Part shown: piece after piece, positions 47,394 to 55,991 of the stretch
Layout of the letters: each line of letters starts with the position of its first letter
Position numbering within the stretch: position 1 is the stretch's first letter
Assembly: GCF_008326305.1 (NCBI RefSeq)
Contig: NZ_BIXY01000013.1
Span: forward strand, 37,868 to 101,867
DNA length: 64,000 nt
Direction of reading: 5' to 3'
Source: Dictyobacter arantiisoli
Lineage (GTDB): Bacteria > Chloroflexota > Ktedonobacteria > Ktedonobacterales > Ktedonobacteraceae
Made by a program: the position numbers and the translations under genes
The notes under the pieces: generated by a model
Seen by the model: only the letters and a program-made list of their open reading frames with translations
What the model was told of the DNA's origin: nothing
The model's database searches: none

Positions 47394-49160
47394 ATGATCA
47401 ATCATAATACTGTGCAGGCGAGCGAAAGCTATTATGAAGTATTGGGCGTGGCGCAGGACGCCAGCCAGGATACGATCCAGCAAGCTGTGAAATCCTATCG
47501 GGAGCAGCTTGAGGCGCGCCTCAATAATCCATTGCAGATGAAAGCCGCCAGACAGACACTTACCAGCACGCTCCCGCTCATCGAGCAGTACTTGCTTGCC
47601 GGTGAGGAGGCGCGGGCGGCCTATAATCAGCTGCTGGAAGAGGCGCGTCAGAAAGCGCGGGGTGAGCTTGAAATCGAGGATACAGAGGGGCTGGATGACC
47701 AGTTGCCGCAGCCCTTCTTCTTTGATCCTTTTACGGCCTACGATACGGAGATGCCTGCCCTGACGTTGCGTCAGGTCGGCCTGAAGTTGGATGAGGAATG
47801 GCCGACTACCCATAAATGGATTATGCATACCACGCGTGATGTGCATGTACTGGTAGGCTATCTGATCTTCGCGGCAGGCCGTAAGCGACTCGCGCAGCAG
47901 ATCGAACGTCTCATTGAGGCCATCTCTGAGCAGCGTATGAATATCAATGAGGGTATTGAGCGCTGCATCGCTATTCTTAATCCCGCTATTGAGCGTCCAG
48001 GTGTCGGAATACAGGGTCCCTTCTTTGACGGCGCGACCTATGTTTTCAACGCAGGTGACTGCCTGCCTGATCAAATTGAATACATTGAATTTACCCTCTA
48101 TCATGAAGGGCTGCGTGGCTGTGTGTTTGGCACCCTCGCATCCACCACCTCGTGGATTACGCTGAATAATGGCTTGAGTGAGCAACGCTTTGCTTTATTG
48201 CCTTCGGGCAGCGATCCCGCGCTGGGAGCATACGAGCAAAAGTGTACCATCGCACTTCATCTCGACAGGCTGGAACCATATGAGAATTATGTCGGGCTGA
48301 TGCTGCTCAAGATTGAGAATAGCGATCCACCGCGTGAGATTCCACTACAGATTCAGTTCCACCTGCAGGCACGTCCACCACGAGTGCAATTTCAACCAGC
48401 GGCACAGACCCTCTGGCTGGGTATCAAGCAACAAGGCGAGACGGCTACTGTCAGCGTACAGGTCGAGAACAAAGGGGATGAGGAACGCGTGCCGCTGACC
48501 GCAAGCATCAAGGCTACCAGCGCCATTGGCAGTGTCAAACCCAATCGTTTCCACCATCAAGATACCCTGACTCTCAGCGTCGATACCGCTGACCTGCCGC
48601 GCGGCCAACGCTTTGAGGTCAAATTTCCGCTTGACTACAGTTCCATCCCCGGCGCGCGTGGACCAGAGGTGATTACGCTCCAGGGCGCGCTCTATCCCAC
48701 TTTCTGGCAAAGCCTGCGCGCACAGAGCAAGCTATCAGATCGTTTTTCGCGCGCATTTGGTTGCGCATTCCTGGTTGGGATCGTTTTTGCCCTGCTCAAC
48801 TCTACGCGCCTGCTTGGTTGGTGGGATTTTTTTGTTGTTGCGCCGCTGGTCTGTCTCTGGTTTGGCTTTCAGATCAGCAATGCCATCACAATCCATCTCA
48901 AATGCGCTGGTAATCCTGCGCCAGCCGCCCGGCTTATTCCGTGGTGGTATCGCCTGGGCGTACCGCTTGCTTATGGGTTTATCCTTGCCACCATTTGCTG
49001 GTTCGTGCCTGATAGCACTGCTTCAATCATTATTAGCCTCTCAGGTGGCATTCTGATAGGGCTGCTCGGTGGATTTTCGCTCAGTAGCAACATCAGCTTT
49101 ATCTACAATCAAGGCATATATCATTCCGGGGCTAATTCCGGGACCGAAACTGCTGCGTAG
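47394..49160 (+). CDS. J-like, beta-sandwich, multi-TM protein
   Basis: GGAGGG lies 7 bases before the ATG. The N-terminus SYYEVLGVAQDASQDTIQQA matches helix I-II of a J domain, but the HPD tripeptide is absent, so stimulation of Hsp70 in the normal way is doubtful. Two beta-rich blocks follow: one around GPFFDGATYVFNAGD (about 205-310), the other around TLWLGIKQQGETATVSVQVE (about 340-445), both like Ig-type sandwiches. The last 130 residues hold four membrane helices. It shares its overall plan with the preceding gene and may form a complex with it. Confidence 0.7.
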   Translation: MINHNTVQASESYYEVLGVAQDASQDTIQQAVKSYREQLEARLNNPLQMKAARQTLTSTLPLIEQYLLAGEEARAAYNQLLEEARQKARGELEIEDTEGLDDQLPQPFFFDPFTAYDTEMPALTLRQVGLKLDEEWPTTHKWIMHTTRDVHVLVGYLIFAAGRKRLAQQIERLIEAISEQRMNINEGIERCIAILNPAIERPGVGIQGPFFDGATYVFNAGDCLPDQIEYIEFTLYHEGLRGCVFGTLASTTSWITLNNGLSEQRFALLPSGSDPALGAYEQKCTIALHLDRLEPYENYVGLMLLKIENSDPPREIPLQIQFHLQARPPRVQFQPAAQTLWLGIKQQGETATVSVQVENKGDEERVPLTASIKATSAIGSVKPNRFHHQDTLTLSVDTADLPRGQRFEVKFPLDYSSIPGARGPEVITLQGALYPTFWQSLRAQSKLSDRFSRAFGCAFLVGIVFALLNSTRLLGWWDFFVVAPLVCLWFGFQISNAITIHLKCAGNPAPAARLIPWWYRLGVPLAYGFILATICWFVPDSTASIIISLSGGILIGLLGGFSLSSNISFIYNQGIYHSGANSGTETAA

Positions 49161-49195
49161 CGTATATGAGAGTCGAAGAAGAGGATAACTGTCCT

Positions 49196-50656
49196 ATGAT
49201 AACACAGACAACAGATAAACGAGCGGTGATCCTGACCGCGCTTGAGGTTGAGTTTCTGGCGGTACTGGCACATCTCCGCGCTGTGCGTGAAGAGATCCAT
49301 AAAGGTACGGTTTATACTGTCGGGAGCTTTATTGAAGGTTCCCAGCGCTGGGAGATCTGTCTGGTACAGACTGGCGCGGGCAATAATGCGGCTGCCTTTG
49401 AGGCTGAGCGGGCCATTAATTATTTCCAGCCCCAGATTATCCTCTTTGTTGGCGTGGCGGGAGGGATTAAGGATGTCCGGGTCGGTGATGTGGTTGCGGC
49501 TACGAAAGTCTATGGCTATGAGTCAGGCAAGTCGCTTTTTCGTTCCTCATTCCGATCGCGACCGGATGTTGGCGAGTCCAGCTATGGTTTGATTCAGCGT
49601 GCCAGGGCGGAGGCGCGCAAGAACAACTGGCGTCAGCGTCTACTTTCTTCTACCACCGCAGCTAGCGCGCAGGCACAGGAGAGCGAGCCACCCATCGTTC
49701 TTGTTGGAGCGATTGCCGCTGGTGAAAAGGTTTTGGCCTCGGCTGATGCTCAGATCGTCACCTTCCTTAAAAACACCTACAACGATACCCTGGCCGTCGA
49801 GATGGAGGGACGCGGCCTCCTCAAAGCGGCCCATGCCAATGAGCCTGTCAAGGCATTGATCATTCGTGGTATCTCAGATTTGTTGGATAATAAGCAGAAC
49901 AGTGATGCCCAGGGAAGCCAGCCACGTGCCGCCAGTGCCGCCAGCGCCTTCGCCTTTGAGATCCTGGCTCAGTTAGATCCTCCTGTAAATGCTTCAGCCA
50001 GCATGGATACAGCCGCGATTTCGGCGACGCAATCAGGCGCGCAAGCACACGTGCAGAGGTCGGCTCCTCCAGCCAGCCAGCAGGATAGCAATCAGGACAA
50101 CCAGCCGTTGCAATTGGCGGATGTGTATATTTCTGAGGACAATCAGAAGACGCTGCTCGATCTAACATTCTATAACGCTGGAAGTCGTCCTATCCTGCTG
50201 ACGCGTGTTTTGCTTGACATCCTTGATGTTGGTCCATTCTATCGCGAAGCGGAGGATAGCACACGTTCCTTTCTACCAGCCAGCCAGCAATATGAGGTTG
50301 AATTAGCGCCAGATATGCAGGGTCAGCAGCAAACGCTCAAGGTATCTCAACAGCTTCAACCCGGGGAGAGTGATCGCATTCAGCTTAATCTGGGACAATG
50401 CAATGATGATCCTGGCCTTGCCTATGTCTGGTATCGTATTAAGCTCACCATACCCTTTCATGGTCAGTCGGGAGTTGTGCTCGCATCCGAGCCGCTCTTG
50501 CTCTCCTTTCCGCCTGTCAACCTCAAACACCTCGATGTCTGGGATCAAAGGGATGAGAATTCCGCTGTCAATCTTGCAACCTTACAGCACATGTCTACCC
50601 TCACTGCCGAACGTAGTCGCTCAGTAGCTACCACAATCCAGAAATATCAGAGGTAG
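49196..50656 (+). CDS. MTAN/nucleoside phosphorylase-family protein with beta-rich tail
   Basis: The N-terminal 260 residues belong to the PNP/MTAN superfamily: VILTALEVEFLAV, VQTGAGNNAAAF, LFVGVAGGIKDVRVGDVV, the ribose/base-site VEMEGRGLL (about 200) and the catalytic Asp in IRGISDLLD (about 222-230). A disordered Ala/Gln/Ser linker leads to a beta-sandwich-like C-terminus (about 310-460). The ATG at 49196 has GAGGA 10 bases upstream; the ATG at 49166 lacks one. In defence and conflict systems such nucleosidases deplete nucleotides. Here it closes the caspase-Hsp70 gene run. Confidence 0.82.
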   Translation: MITQTTDKRAVILTALEVEFLAVLAHLRAVREEIHKGTVYTVGSFIEGSQRWEICLVQTGAGNNAAAFEAERAINYFQPQIILFVGVAGGIKDVRVGDVVAATKVYGYESGKSLFRSSFRSRPDVGESSYGLIQRARAEARKNNWRQRLLSSTTAASAQAQESEPPIVLVGAIAAGEKVLASADAQIVTFLKNTYNDTLAVEMEGRGLLKAAHANEPVKALIIRGISDLLDNKQNSDAQGSQPRAASAASAFAFEILAQLDPPVNASASMDTAAISATQSGAQAHVQRSAPPASQQDSNQDNQPLQLADVYISEDNQKTLLDLTFYNAGSRPILLTRVLLDILDVGPFYREAEDSTRSFLPASQQYEVELAPDMQGQQQTLKVSQQLQPGESDRIQLNLGQCNDDPGLAYVWYRIKLTIPFHGQSGVVLASEPLLLSFPPVNLKHLDVWDQRDENSAVNLATLQHMSTLTAERSRSVATTIQKYQR

Positions 50657-51057
50657 AATGGCCTGAGCTGAAATCGCTGATCTCCACGGCTTTCTGGCAA
50701 ATCTTCGAGGGAATTAGGCTTTTGCCTGTCCTCGTAAAGGGCAATACCGTTTCAATACCGAGAATCATGACGAAAAACGTAGGTGCGGCCCGACGTCGCA
50801 ACGGAGGTCCGCTTGCCCGTTTCTCGTAAGACCATCTCGCCCCAAAGCTCTCTCTAAGAGCCTGTAAAAAAACGAGCCTCGAAAACAAGCTGATCTGGCA
50901 GTCAAGCTTTCCAGTCATTCTTCTACTCAGAGCCAAAATGTCCCAGGAGAGATTTCCTCTTTTCTCCACAGATATGTTATACTTCCTTCAGGAGAGAACT
51001 TTCAGGTCAAAGGTAATCACCACACCTGCATTCATTACCCTGAGCAGAAGAAGTCTT
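50657..51057. other. 401-bp intergenic region
   Basis: No gene is supported. A 113-codon leftward frame (50628-50969) overlaps the end of the nucleosidase gene and lacks any family pattern. A short hairpin GCTCT-loop-AGAGC and a pair of GAGCCT sequences around 50850-50880 could be terminator or mobile-element traces; neither is convincing. Confidence 0.4.
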
Positions 51058-52002
51058 ATGTCTGAGAAGCAAGCTATTTTTCAACACACATCAACGCTCG
51101 CCTTTGAAACGTATACGCCCACATCTCCCATTCTTTCGAGCGTGCAGGCAGGATGGGAAGGAATCATTGTACGCACCTACCATGAGCCAATGGTGGTTGA
51201 GAGCGTGATTGCTCCTGCCGTTCCTGATGTCTCGCTGGTCATGGTCACTGGAGGGGCAATCCGCCTCGAAAGTCGAGATGTGGGTGGTTCCTGGGAAGCA
51301 TTGACCCTCGTCGAGGGAGACTGGTTTTTAACCCCCGGAGGAGGGTTGCCCTATGAGTTGCGCTGGAGCAGCCTCTCTTCTCAACCGATCCAGACGCTCC
51401 ACGTCCATGTGAGTACCGATCTGGTTTCTCGTGCTGCTCTCCAGCTCGCAGATCGCGATCCTGCCCGTGTGGAACTGGTGGAGCGTTCGGGCTTTCAGGA
51501 CCTTTTGCTTGCTCAAATGGGACTGGCGCTGCGACAGGAATTGCATAGCCCTGCACCTGCGGGAAAACTCTATGCGGAAACTGCCGCCCAGATGCTTGCC
51601 GTTCACCTCTTGCGCCATTACCTGGCAACAGACGTTTCCATCAAAGACGTTGAGCCTCGACTCACGAGCCCGCAAATGAAGCGGATTATGGACTATATTC
51701 AGGCTCATCTCAACCAGAATCTCTCCCTGGAAGCTCTGGCACAACAGATCGGTTTCAGCGCCTATCACTTTGCACGCCTCTTTCGGCAAACCACAGGAGA
51801 AAGCCCACACCAATTTGTACTCTACAAACGCATTGAGGCTGCGCAGCGTCTGCTCAAAGAAACCGATCTCCCCCTTGCTCAGATCGCGTTAGAGGTTGGC
51901 TTTCCTCATCAAAGTCATTTTACCCACGCATTTAAACGCCGACTGGGCCTGACTCCGTACAGGTATCGGCAGGAGTCCTCAAACAGCGCACGTTTTCGAT
52001 AG
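51058..52002 (+). CDS. AraC-family transcriptional regulator
   Basis: The C-terminal 100 residues carry the double HTH of AraC/XylS proteins: LSLEALAQQIGFSAYHFARL, FRQTTGESPHQFVLYKRIE and IALEVGFPHQSHFTHAFKRR, ending GLTPYRYR. The N-terminal 190 residues are a cupin-like sensor domain (LVEGDWFLTPGGGLPYELRW). The frame is open further upstream, but the ATG at 51058 with AGAAGAAG just before it gives the family-length 314 aa. The probable targets are the downstream SDR remnant and the SnoaL-like gene. Confidence 0.88.
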   Translation: MSEKQAIFQHTSTLAFETYTPTSPILSSVQAGWEGIIVRTYHEPMVVESVIAPAVPDVSLVMVTGGAIRLESRDVGGSWEALTLVEGDWFLTPGGGLPYELRWSSLSSQPIQTLHVHVSTDLVSRAALQLADRDPARVELVERSGFQDLLLAQMGLALRQELHSPAPAGKLYAETAAQMLAVHLLRHYLATDVSIKDVEPRLTSPQMKRIMDYIQAHLNQNLSLEALAQQIGFSAYHFARLFRQTTGESPHQFVLYKRIEAAQRLLKETDLPLAQIALEVGFPHQSHFTHAFKRRLGLTPYRYRQESSNSARFR

Positions 52003-52137
52003 CGAGAGCAAGAATGCGCAAGAATCCTTCCTGTTCATCCATGTATCATAGCAGTATCAAATAGATGATTGATCTGCGCCACCCGGAACAAGAAAGAGTC
52101 AGTGACAGATGACTTTCTCGACGGAGATACTTCATGA

Positions 52138-52296
52138 ACAACGCACCAGGACCCGGAAGATATCGGGCATGCGGTCGTGTTCCTGACTTCTGACGAAGCG
52201 AAGTTCATTACAAGTATTGATCTACCCGTCGATGGAGGCTATCTTGTGCTTGGCACGGAACGGGTGGCAACGAATATTCCTTATGAAGAACGATGA
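52138..52296 (+). pseudogene. remnant of a short-chain dehydrogenase/reductase (3' end only)
   Basis: This frame is open from 52138 to a TGA at 52294-52296 and encodes [20 protein letters not shown] followed by [14 protein letters not shown]. That is the highly conserved C-terminal end of classical SDR enzymes (PEDIAxAVxFLxSDxAxFITG then xxxVDGGY). A stop at 52135 and the absence of the Rossmann and YxxxK regions show that the first 200 or so residues are missing. It ends directly against the SnoaL-like gene region, suggesting a former AraC-SDR-SnoaL cluster that suffered a deletion. Confidence 0.82.
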
Positions 52297-52314
52297 ATGA
52301 AAAGGAGAAGAAGA

Positions 52315-52788
52315 ATGTCAAATCAACAGCAACTCAACCAGAAAGAGCATTATATTCAGGTCGTCAAAGACTTTCAGCGTTTGCTCGAAGAAAAGAATCT
52401 CTCTGCCTGGATGGATCTGTGGGCTGATGATGCTATCAACTACTATCCCTATGGCTCCGGGATATTTCCTGAGAAAATAGTCGGCAAACAGGCAATCTAT
52501 GAAAATTGGAAAGGGGTCTTTGAACTGTTTGAGAGCCTCAGCTTCCCTATTCACGACATCTATGTGGATGTGACAAAACAGACGGCCATCATGCGTTTTG
52601 ATTCTCACAATATCATGAAAGGCGGCACAAGACGCTACGATAATACATTTGTCTGTATCCTCATCTTTAATGAAGAGGGCAAAATCAAGGAGTATTATGA
52701 ATACTTCAACCCGATTACTCTGGGAGCCACCTTTGGTCTGCTGAGAGTCGAGCGTTTGCAAGGGAATGAGGCGCAGCAAGCGCAATAA
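52315..52788 (+). CDS. SnoaL-like/NTF2-fold protein
   Basis: This 157-residue protein has the SnoaL-like cone fold pattern. An N-terminal helix VVKDFQRLLEEKNLSAWMDL leads to WADDAINYYPYG, then GKQAIYENWKGVFE, and late strands ending EEGKIKEYYEYFNP. Such proteins are isomerases, hydrolases or polyketide-type tailoring enzymes; the substrate is unknown. The ATG at 52315 has AAAGGAG 7 bases upstream, better than the ATG at 52297. It follows an SDR remnant, a common partner. Confidence 0.88.
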   Translation: MSNQQQLNQKEHYIQVVKDFQRLLEEKNLSAWMDLWADDAINYYPYGSGIFPEKIVGKQAIYENWKGVFELFESLSFPIHDIYVDVTKQTAIMRFDSHNIMKGGTRRYDNTFVCILIFNEEGKIKEYYEYFNPITLGATFGLLRVERLQGNEAQQAQ

Positions 52789-52804
52789 ACGTTGACTGAG
52801 ATCG

Positions 52805-52877
52805 ATTGGTCGTTCCAGATACAAAGTGCTCGTGTGCTTCGGCAGCACACGAGCACTTTGTATCTGGAACGACCAAT
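52805..52877. repeat. perfect 34-bp inverted repeat
   Basis: The arms 52805-52838 and 52844-52877 are perfectly complementary around a 5-nt loop TCGGC, 16 bases beyond the SnoaL-like stop. There is no T-run. A transcript would form an exceptionally long uninterrupted hairpin. Confidence 0.9.
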
Positions 52878-52924
52878 TGTGGGGATATCTCTTCGTTTTC
52901 ACGCGAATTTTTCTCGGTATTTAA

Positions 52925-52951
52925 TTAGCAGTCTTTAATCAGAATTGCTAA
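52925..52951 (+). promoter_or_regulatory. CIRCE-like operator 1 upstream of clpE copy 1
   Basis: TTAGCAGTC-N9-AATTGCTAA. The CIRCE consensus is TTAGCACTC-N9-GAGTGCTAA; arm length and the 9-bp spacer match exactly, with one mismatch in the left arm and two in the right. Confidence 0.6.
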
Positions 52952-52993
52952 TTGTGGAATAAAATTATCTGCCACGGCGTTATTATAGGTATT

Positions 52994-53020
52994 CTGGCAA
53001 TCTTGTACAGCAAGTGCTAC
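52994..53020 (+). promoter_or_regulatory. CIRCE-like operator 2 upstream of clpE copy 1
   Basis: CTGGCAATC-N9-AAGTGCTAC. Spacing is exact, and the GCA/TGC cores are conserved, with several outer mismatches. Confidence 0.5.
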
Positions 53021-53067
53021 ACCGCAAAATAAAGTGTCTGAGAGGGAATAAAGCTAGCTGTAGGCTG

Positions 53068-53164
53068 GTTATAGTAAGTGAGTTAGCAATTATGAAAAGA
53101 GAGTGCTAAACACGGGAATAAGTATCCCAACCATGGTGTTATAGTAAGTGAGTTGGCAATTATG
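53068..53164 (+). repeat. 70-bp-spaced direct repeat carrying two CIRCE-like sites
   Basis: GTTATAGTAAGTGAGTT followed by RGCAATTATG occurs at 53068-53094 and again at 53138-53164, with R being A then G. The repeat duplicates the left half of an operator, and each copy is followed by GAGTGCTAA. Confidence 0.85.
53083..53109 (+). promoter_or_regulatory. CIRCE-like operator 3 upstream of clpE copy 1
   Basis: TTAGCAATT-N9-GAGTGCTAA. The right arm is a perfect CIRCE arm, and the left differs at two positions. Confidence 0.75.
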
Positions 53165-53179
53165 GTGATCGAGTGCTAA
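53153..53179 (+). promoter_or_regulatory. CIRCE-like operator 4 upstream of clpE copy 1
   Basis: TTGGCAATT-N9-GAGTGCTAA. The right arm is perfect. A -10-like TACAAT (53186-53191) follows at once, so a bound HrcA-type repressor would cover the promoter. Confidence 0.75.
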
Positions 53180-53309
53180 GACAGATACAATACAATACAA
53201 TTCTCACCTATTTGTACAACCAATAAACCTTTCGATAATTTCCGAGGAGTCTGTACGAAGCGGATTCCTCTCTCTCTACATAAATATAAAAGTGAGGAGC
53301 CTACTTATT

Positions 53310-55523
53310 ATGAAATGCGAACGCTGCCAGAAAAATCCTGCTCAGGTCCGTGTTGATCAGTTGATGGAAGGACGCCGTGTCTCCCATTTGCTCTGCCAGT
53401 CCTGCGTTGATGAGTTGATGAGCGTGATGGAGCAGGCGGATGGTGTTGAGAATTTTGGTGCTCCCTCTGGCTCTGCTAATACTAATGCTTCAGCCTTTGG
53501 GTCTCGCGCTGGTGGCGTCAATACAGCCACTGCCGAGCGCCAGGCGACACAAAGTAAAACCCCGACCCTTGATCAGTATGGCCGTGATTTGACCGCCGAA
53601 GCGGCTGAGGGAAAATTAGATCCCGCTGCTGGTCGTGAACGTGAGATACGCCGTGTCATCACCATTTTGGGACGACGCCAGAAAAACAATCCTGTCCTGA
53701 TCGGTGAGCCAGGCGTTGGTAAGACCGCTCTGGTAGAGGGCCTGGCCCGTAAGATTATGGCTGGCTCGGTTCCTGCGAACCTGCGCGGCAAACGTGTGAT
53801 TTCGTTGAACATGGGGAACATGGTTGCTGGTGCCTCCTTCCGTGGACAGTTTGAGCAGCGCATCAAATCGATCCTGGAAGAGCTACGCAATGCCCCAGAG
53901 ATTATCGTCTTTATCGACGAGTTGCATACCGTCGTGGGTGCCGGAGCTTCCGAGGGTTCGGTTGGTGCGGCAGACATGATCAAGCCAGCCCTGGCCCGTG
54001 GCGAGCTGCGCTGTATTGGCGCGACCACTCTGGATGAATATCGCAAGCATATCGAGAAAGATGCCGCTCTGGAGCGCCGTTTCCAGCCTGTGCTGGTTGA
54101 CGAGCCATCGGTAGAAGATGCCATCGAGATGCTGAAATTGCTACGACCCAATTACGAAGCCCATCATGGTGTCAGCATCACTGACGAGGCCATCGAAGCG
54201 GCTGTTAAGCTCTCTGATCGCTACATCAATGACCGCTTCTTGCCTGATAAGGCTATCGACGTCATGGATGAGGCAAGCTCTTCGCAGGTGCTTGAGGCCA
54301 ATGAAAAAGGACTCTTGAGCCCTTCTGCGCTTGAAAAAGAGCTGGCTGACTTGCAGCAGCAGAAAGAGGCCGCCGCTGAGGCCGAGGATTATGAGCAAGC
54401 CGCTAAACTACGGCAGCAGGAATTGCTTCTCCTGCAGAAGCTGGAACATGCTCGCTCCGCTTCCGATGCCTCCTTCTCATTGCTCGTGACGCCTGAGCAG
54501 ATTGCTCGCGTTATTGAGCTATGGACGGGTGTTCCGGTTAGCCAGATGTTGGAGAGTGAGCGTAAGAATTTGATTACCCTGGAAGCCGATCTACGGCAGC
54601 GTGTGATCGGTCAAAATGAGGCTATTAGCGCGGTTGCCCGTTCGATTCGTCGCTCGCGAGCTGGATTGAAAGATCCAAAGCGTCCGATTGGTTCGTTCCT
54701 GTTCCTGGGACCGACTGGTGTGGGTAAGACCGAGCTGGCAAAATCCTTATCCGCCGAGATGTTCGGAGGTGAGGACCATATGATCCGGCTCGATATGTCC
54801 GAGTACATGGAGCCACATACCGTCTCGCGTCTCTTCGGGAGCCCTCCCGGTTATGTCGGCCATGAGGATGGTGGACAGTTGACCGAGCAAGTACGTCGCC
54901 ATCCCTATAGCGTGATCCTGCTGGACGAGGTCGAGAAGGCGCATCCTGAAGTCTTCAACTCCTTCTTGCAGATCATGGATGATGGTCGCCTGACCGATGG
55001 ACAGGGTCGCACGGTTGACTTCAAGAATACCGTGATTATCATGACCAGCAACGCTGGCAGTGCGGATCTCAAACGGGCCGTCAATATTGGTTTCTCCACC
55101 GGGAAAGGTGTTGAGGCTAAGAGTGAGCAGTTTGAAGCGTTGCGCTCCAAAGCGATGGAGGGACTCAAACGAGCCTTCCGTCCAGAGTTCATCAACCGTA
55201 TCGACCAGATTGTGGTCTTCCACAGCCTGGGACGTGAAGAGCTCTATCAGATCGTGGATCTGCTCTTAGAGCAGGTACGGGGACGCCTACAGGAGCAGCA
55301 TATTGGCCTGACCGTCAGCGACGAAGCTCGTGACTTCCTGCTAGAGGTCGGCTTCGACGAAGAGTATGGAGCTCGCCCACTGCGTCGTGCCATCCAGACC
55401 CATGTCGATGACGCCCTGGCGGATGCCATCCTTGATGGAACCCTCAGCAGCGGCCAGCAAACCCTGTTGACCGTTGAAAATAACAAAATCGTTGTGAAAG
55501 AGCAGACGGCTATCGCAGCCTGA
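53310..55523 (+). CDS. clpE: ClpE-type AAA+ unfoldase, copy 1
   Basis: This is a Hsp100 ATPase that feeds substrates to ClpP. A McsA/ClpE-like zinc finger replaces the Clp_N repeats: Cys3, Cys6, Cys29 and Cys32 in CERCQ and LLCQSCV. The first AAA domain has GEPGVGKT (about 132) and [17 protein letters not shown]-like coiled segment ([20 protein letters not shown]) follows, then the second AAA with [11 protein letters not shown] (about 467) and [10 protein letters not shown]. The tripeptide IGF (about 594) in the second AAA matches the ClpP-docking loop. I start at the ATG at 53310, with GAGGAG upstream. Four CIRCE-like sites upstream predict heat-shock control by HrcA. Its neighbour at 55992 is a close paralogue. 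Confidence 0.94.
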   Translation: MKCERCQKNPAQVRVDQLMEGRRVSHLLCQSCVDELMSVMEQADGVENFGAPSGSANTNASAFGSRAGGVNTATAERQATQSKTPTLDQYGRDLTAEAAEGKLDPAAGREREIRRVITILGRRQKNNPVLIGEPGVGKTALVEGLARKIMAGSVPANLRGKRVISLNMGNMVAGASFRGQFEQRIKSILEELRNAPEIIVFIDELHTVVGAGASEGSVGAADMIKPALARGELRCIGATTLDEYRKHIEKDAALERRFQPVLVDEPSVEDAIEMLKLLRPNYEAHHGVSITDEAIEAAVKLSDRYINDRFLPDKAIDVMDEASSSQVLEANEKGLLSPSALEKELADLQQQKEAAAEAEDYEQAAKLRQQELLLLQKLEHARSASDASFSLLVTPEQIARVIELWTGVPVSQMLESERKNLITLEADLRQRVIGQNEAISAVARSIRRSRAGLKDPKRPIGSFLFLGPTGVGKTELAKSLSAEMFGGEDHMIRLDMSEYMEPHTVSRLFGSPPGYVGHEDGGQLTEQVRRHPYSVILLDEVEKAHPEVFNSFLQIMDDGRLTDGQGRTVDFKNTVIIMTSNAGSADLKRAVNIGFSTGKGVEAKSEQFEALRSKAMEGLKRAFRPEFINRIDQIVVFHSLGREELYQIVDLLLEQVRGRLQEQHIGLTVSDEARDFLLEVGFDEEYGARPLRRAIQTHVDDALADAILDGTLSSGQQTLLTVENNKIVVKEQTAIAA

Positions 55524-55554
55524 TCCATACACCCTGCTTTTTCTCTCCTCCCCT

Positions 55555-55592
55555 GAGCGGATGAGATTGCCGAAAGGCCGTCTCATCCGCTC
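55555..55592 (+). terminator. hairpin after clpE copy 1
   Basis: GAGCGGATGAGA (55555-55566) pairs perfectly with 55581-55592 around a 14-nt loop, 31 bases past the stop. It is preceded by a T-rich tract rather than followed by one. Confidence 0.55.
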
Positions 55593-55766
55593 TGCATGTA
55601 ATATCTCAACAGCGGTTATGCTCTCTTGCTTGAGCAAGGATGTAGGGGCAAGGTTACCTGTATGAGCATCTAAAATGCGTCTTTATTCGTACAAAATAAA
55701 AGGTTGCCGATAATTCTTTTCAAGGAATTGGAATAAGTCATGTATTCTTCCTGTTATGATAAGTAC

Positions 55767-55793
55767 CTGGCAATCTTGGAGATAGACTGCTAA
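55767..55793 (+). promoter_or_regulatory. CIRCE-like operator upstream of clpE copy 2
   Basis: CTGGCAATC-N9-GACTGCTAA, with exact 9-bp spacing. Its left arm is identical to that of operator 2 of copy 1, which suggests the duplicated unit included the upstream region. Confidence 0.6.
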
Positions 55794-55991
55794 CATGGGG
55801 AATAAAAGGTTCCATGATACCGTTATAATAAGTGAATGAGCGCTAAGCCAGGGTAAATCTTTACAGACACCTATCTGCATACCAATGCATGATCTTATGT
55901 ATCCCGCTACTCATTCAATGCGTATCGCATATCTCGTGGAGATTTCACAAGAGATTTCCATTGCATATAGAAGAGTTAGGAGCATAAATAC

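Larger units (their letters stand above)
55524..55991. other. 468-bp regulatory region between the two clpE copies
   Basis: No gene is seen. It holds the terminator hairpin of copy 1 (55555-55592), one CIRCE-like site (55767-55793), and a decayed repeat: GTTATAATAAGTGA followed by GAGCGCTAA (55838-55846), resembling the operator repeat of copy 1 with its centre deleted. Confidence 0.6.

Noticed and set aside
50628..50969. 113-codon leftward frame after the nucleosidase gene
   Set aside because: It overlaps the 3' end of a real gene and shows no domain; a transposase remnant was considered but no motif was found.
53068..53179. Repeats before clpE as a CRISPR-like array
   Set aside because: Only two repeat units, with spacing and arms explained by CIRCE operators; no cas genes nearby.
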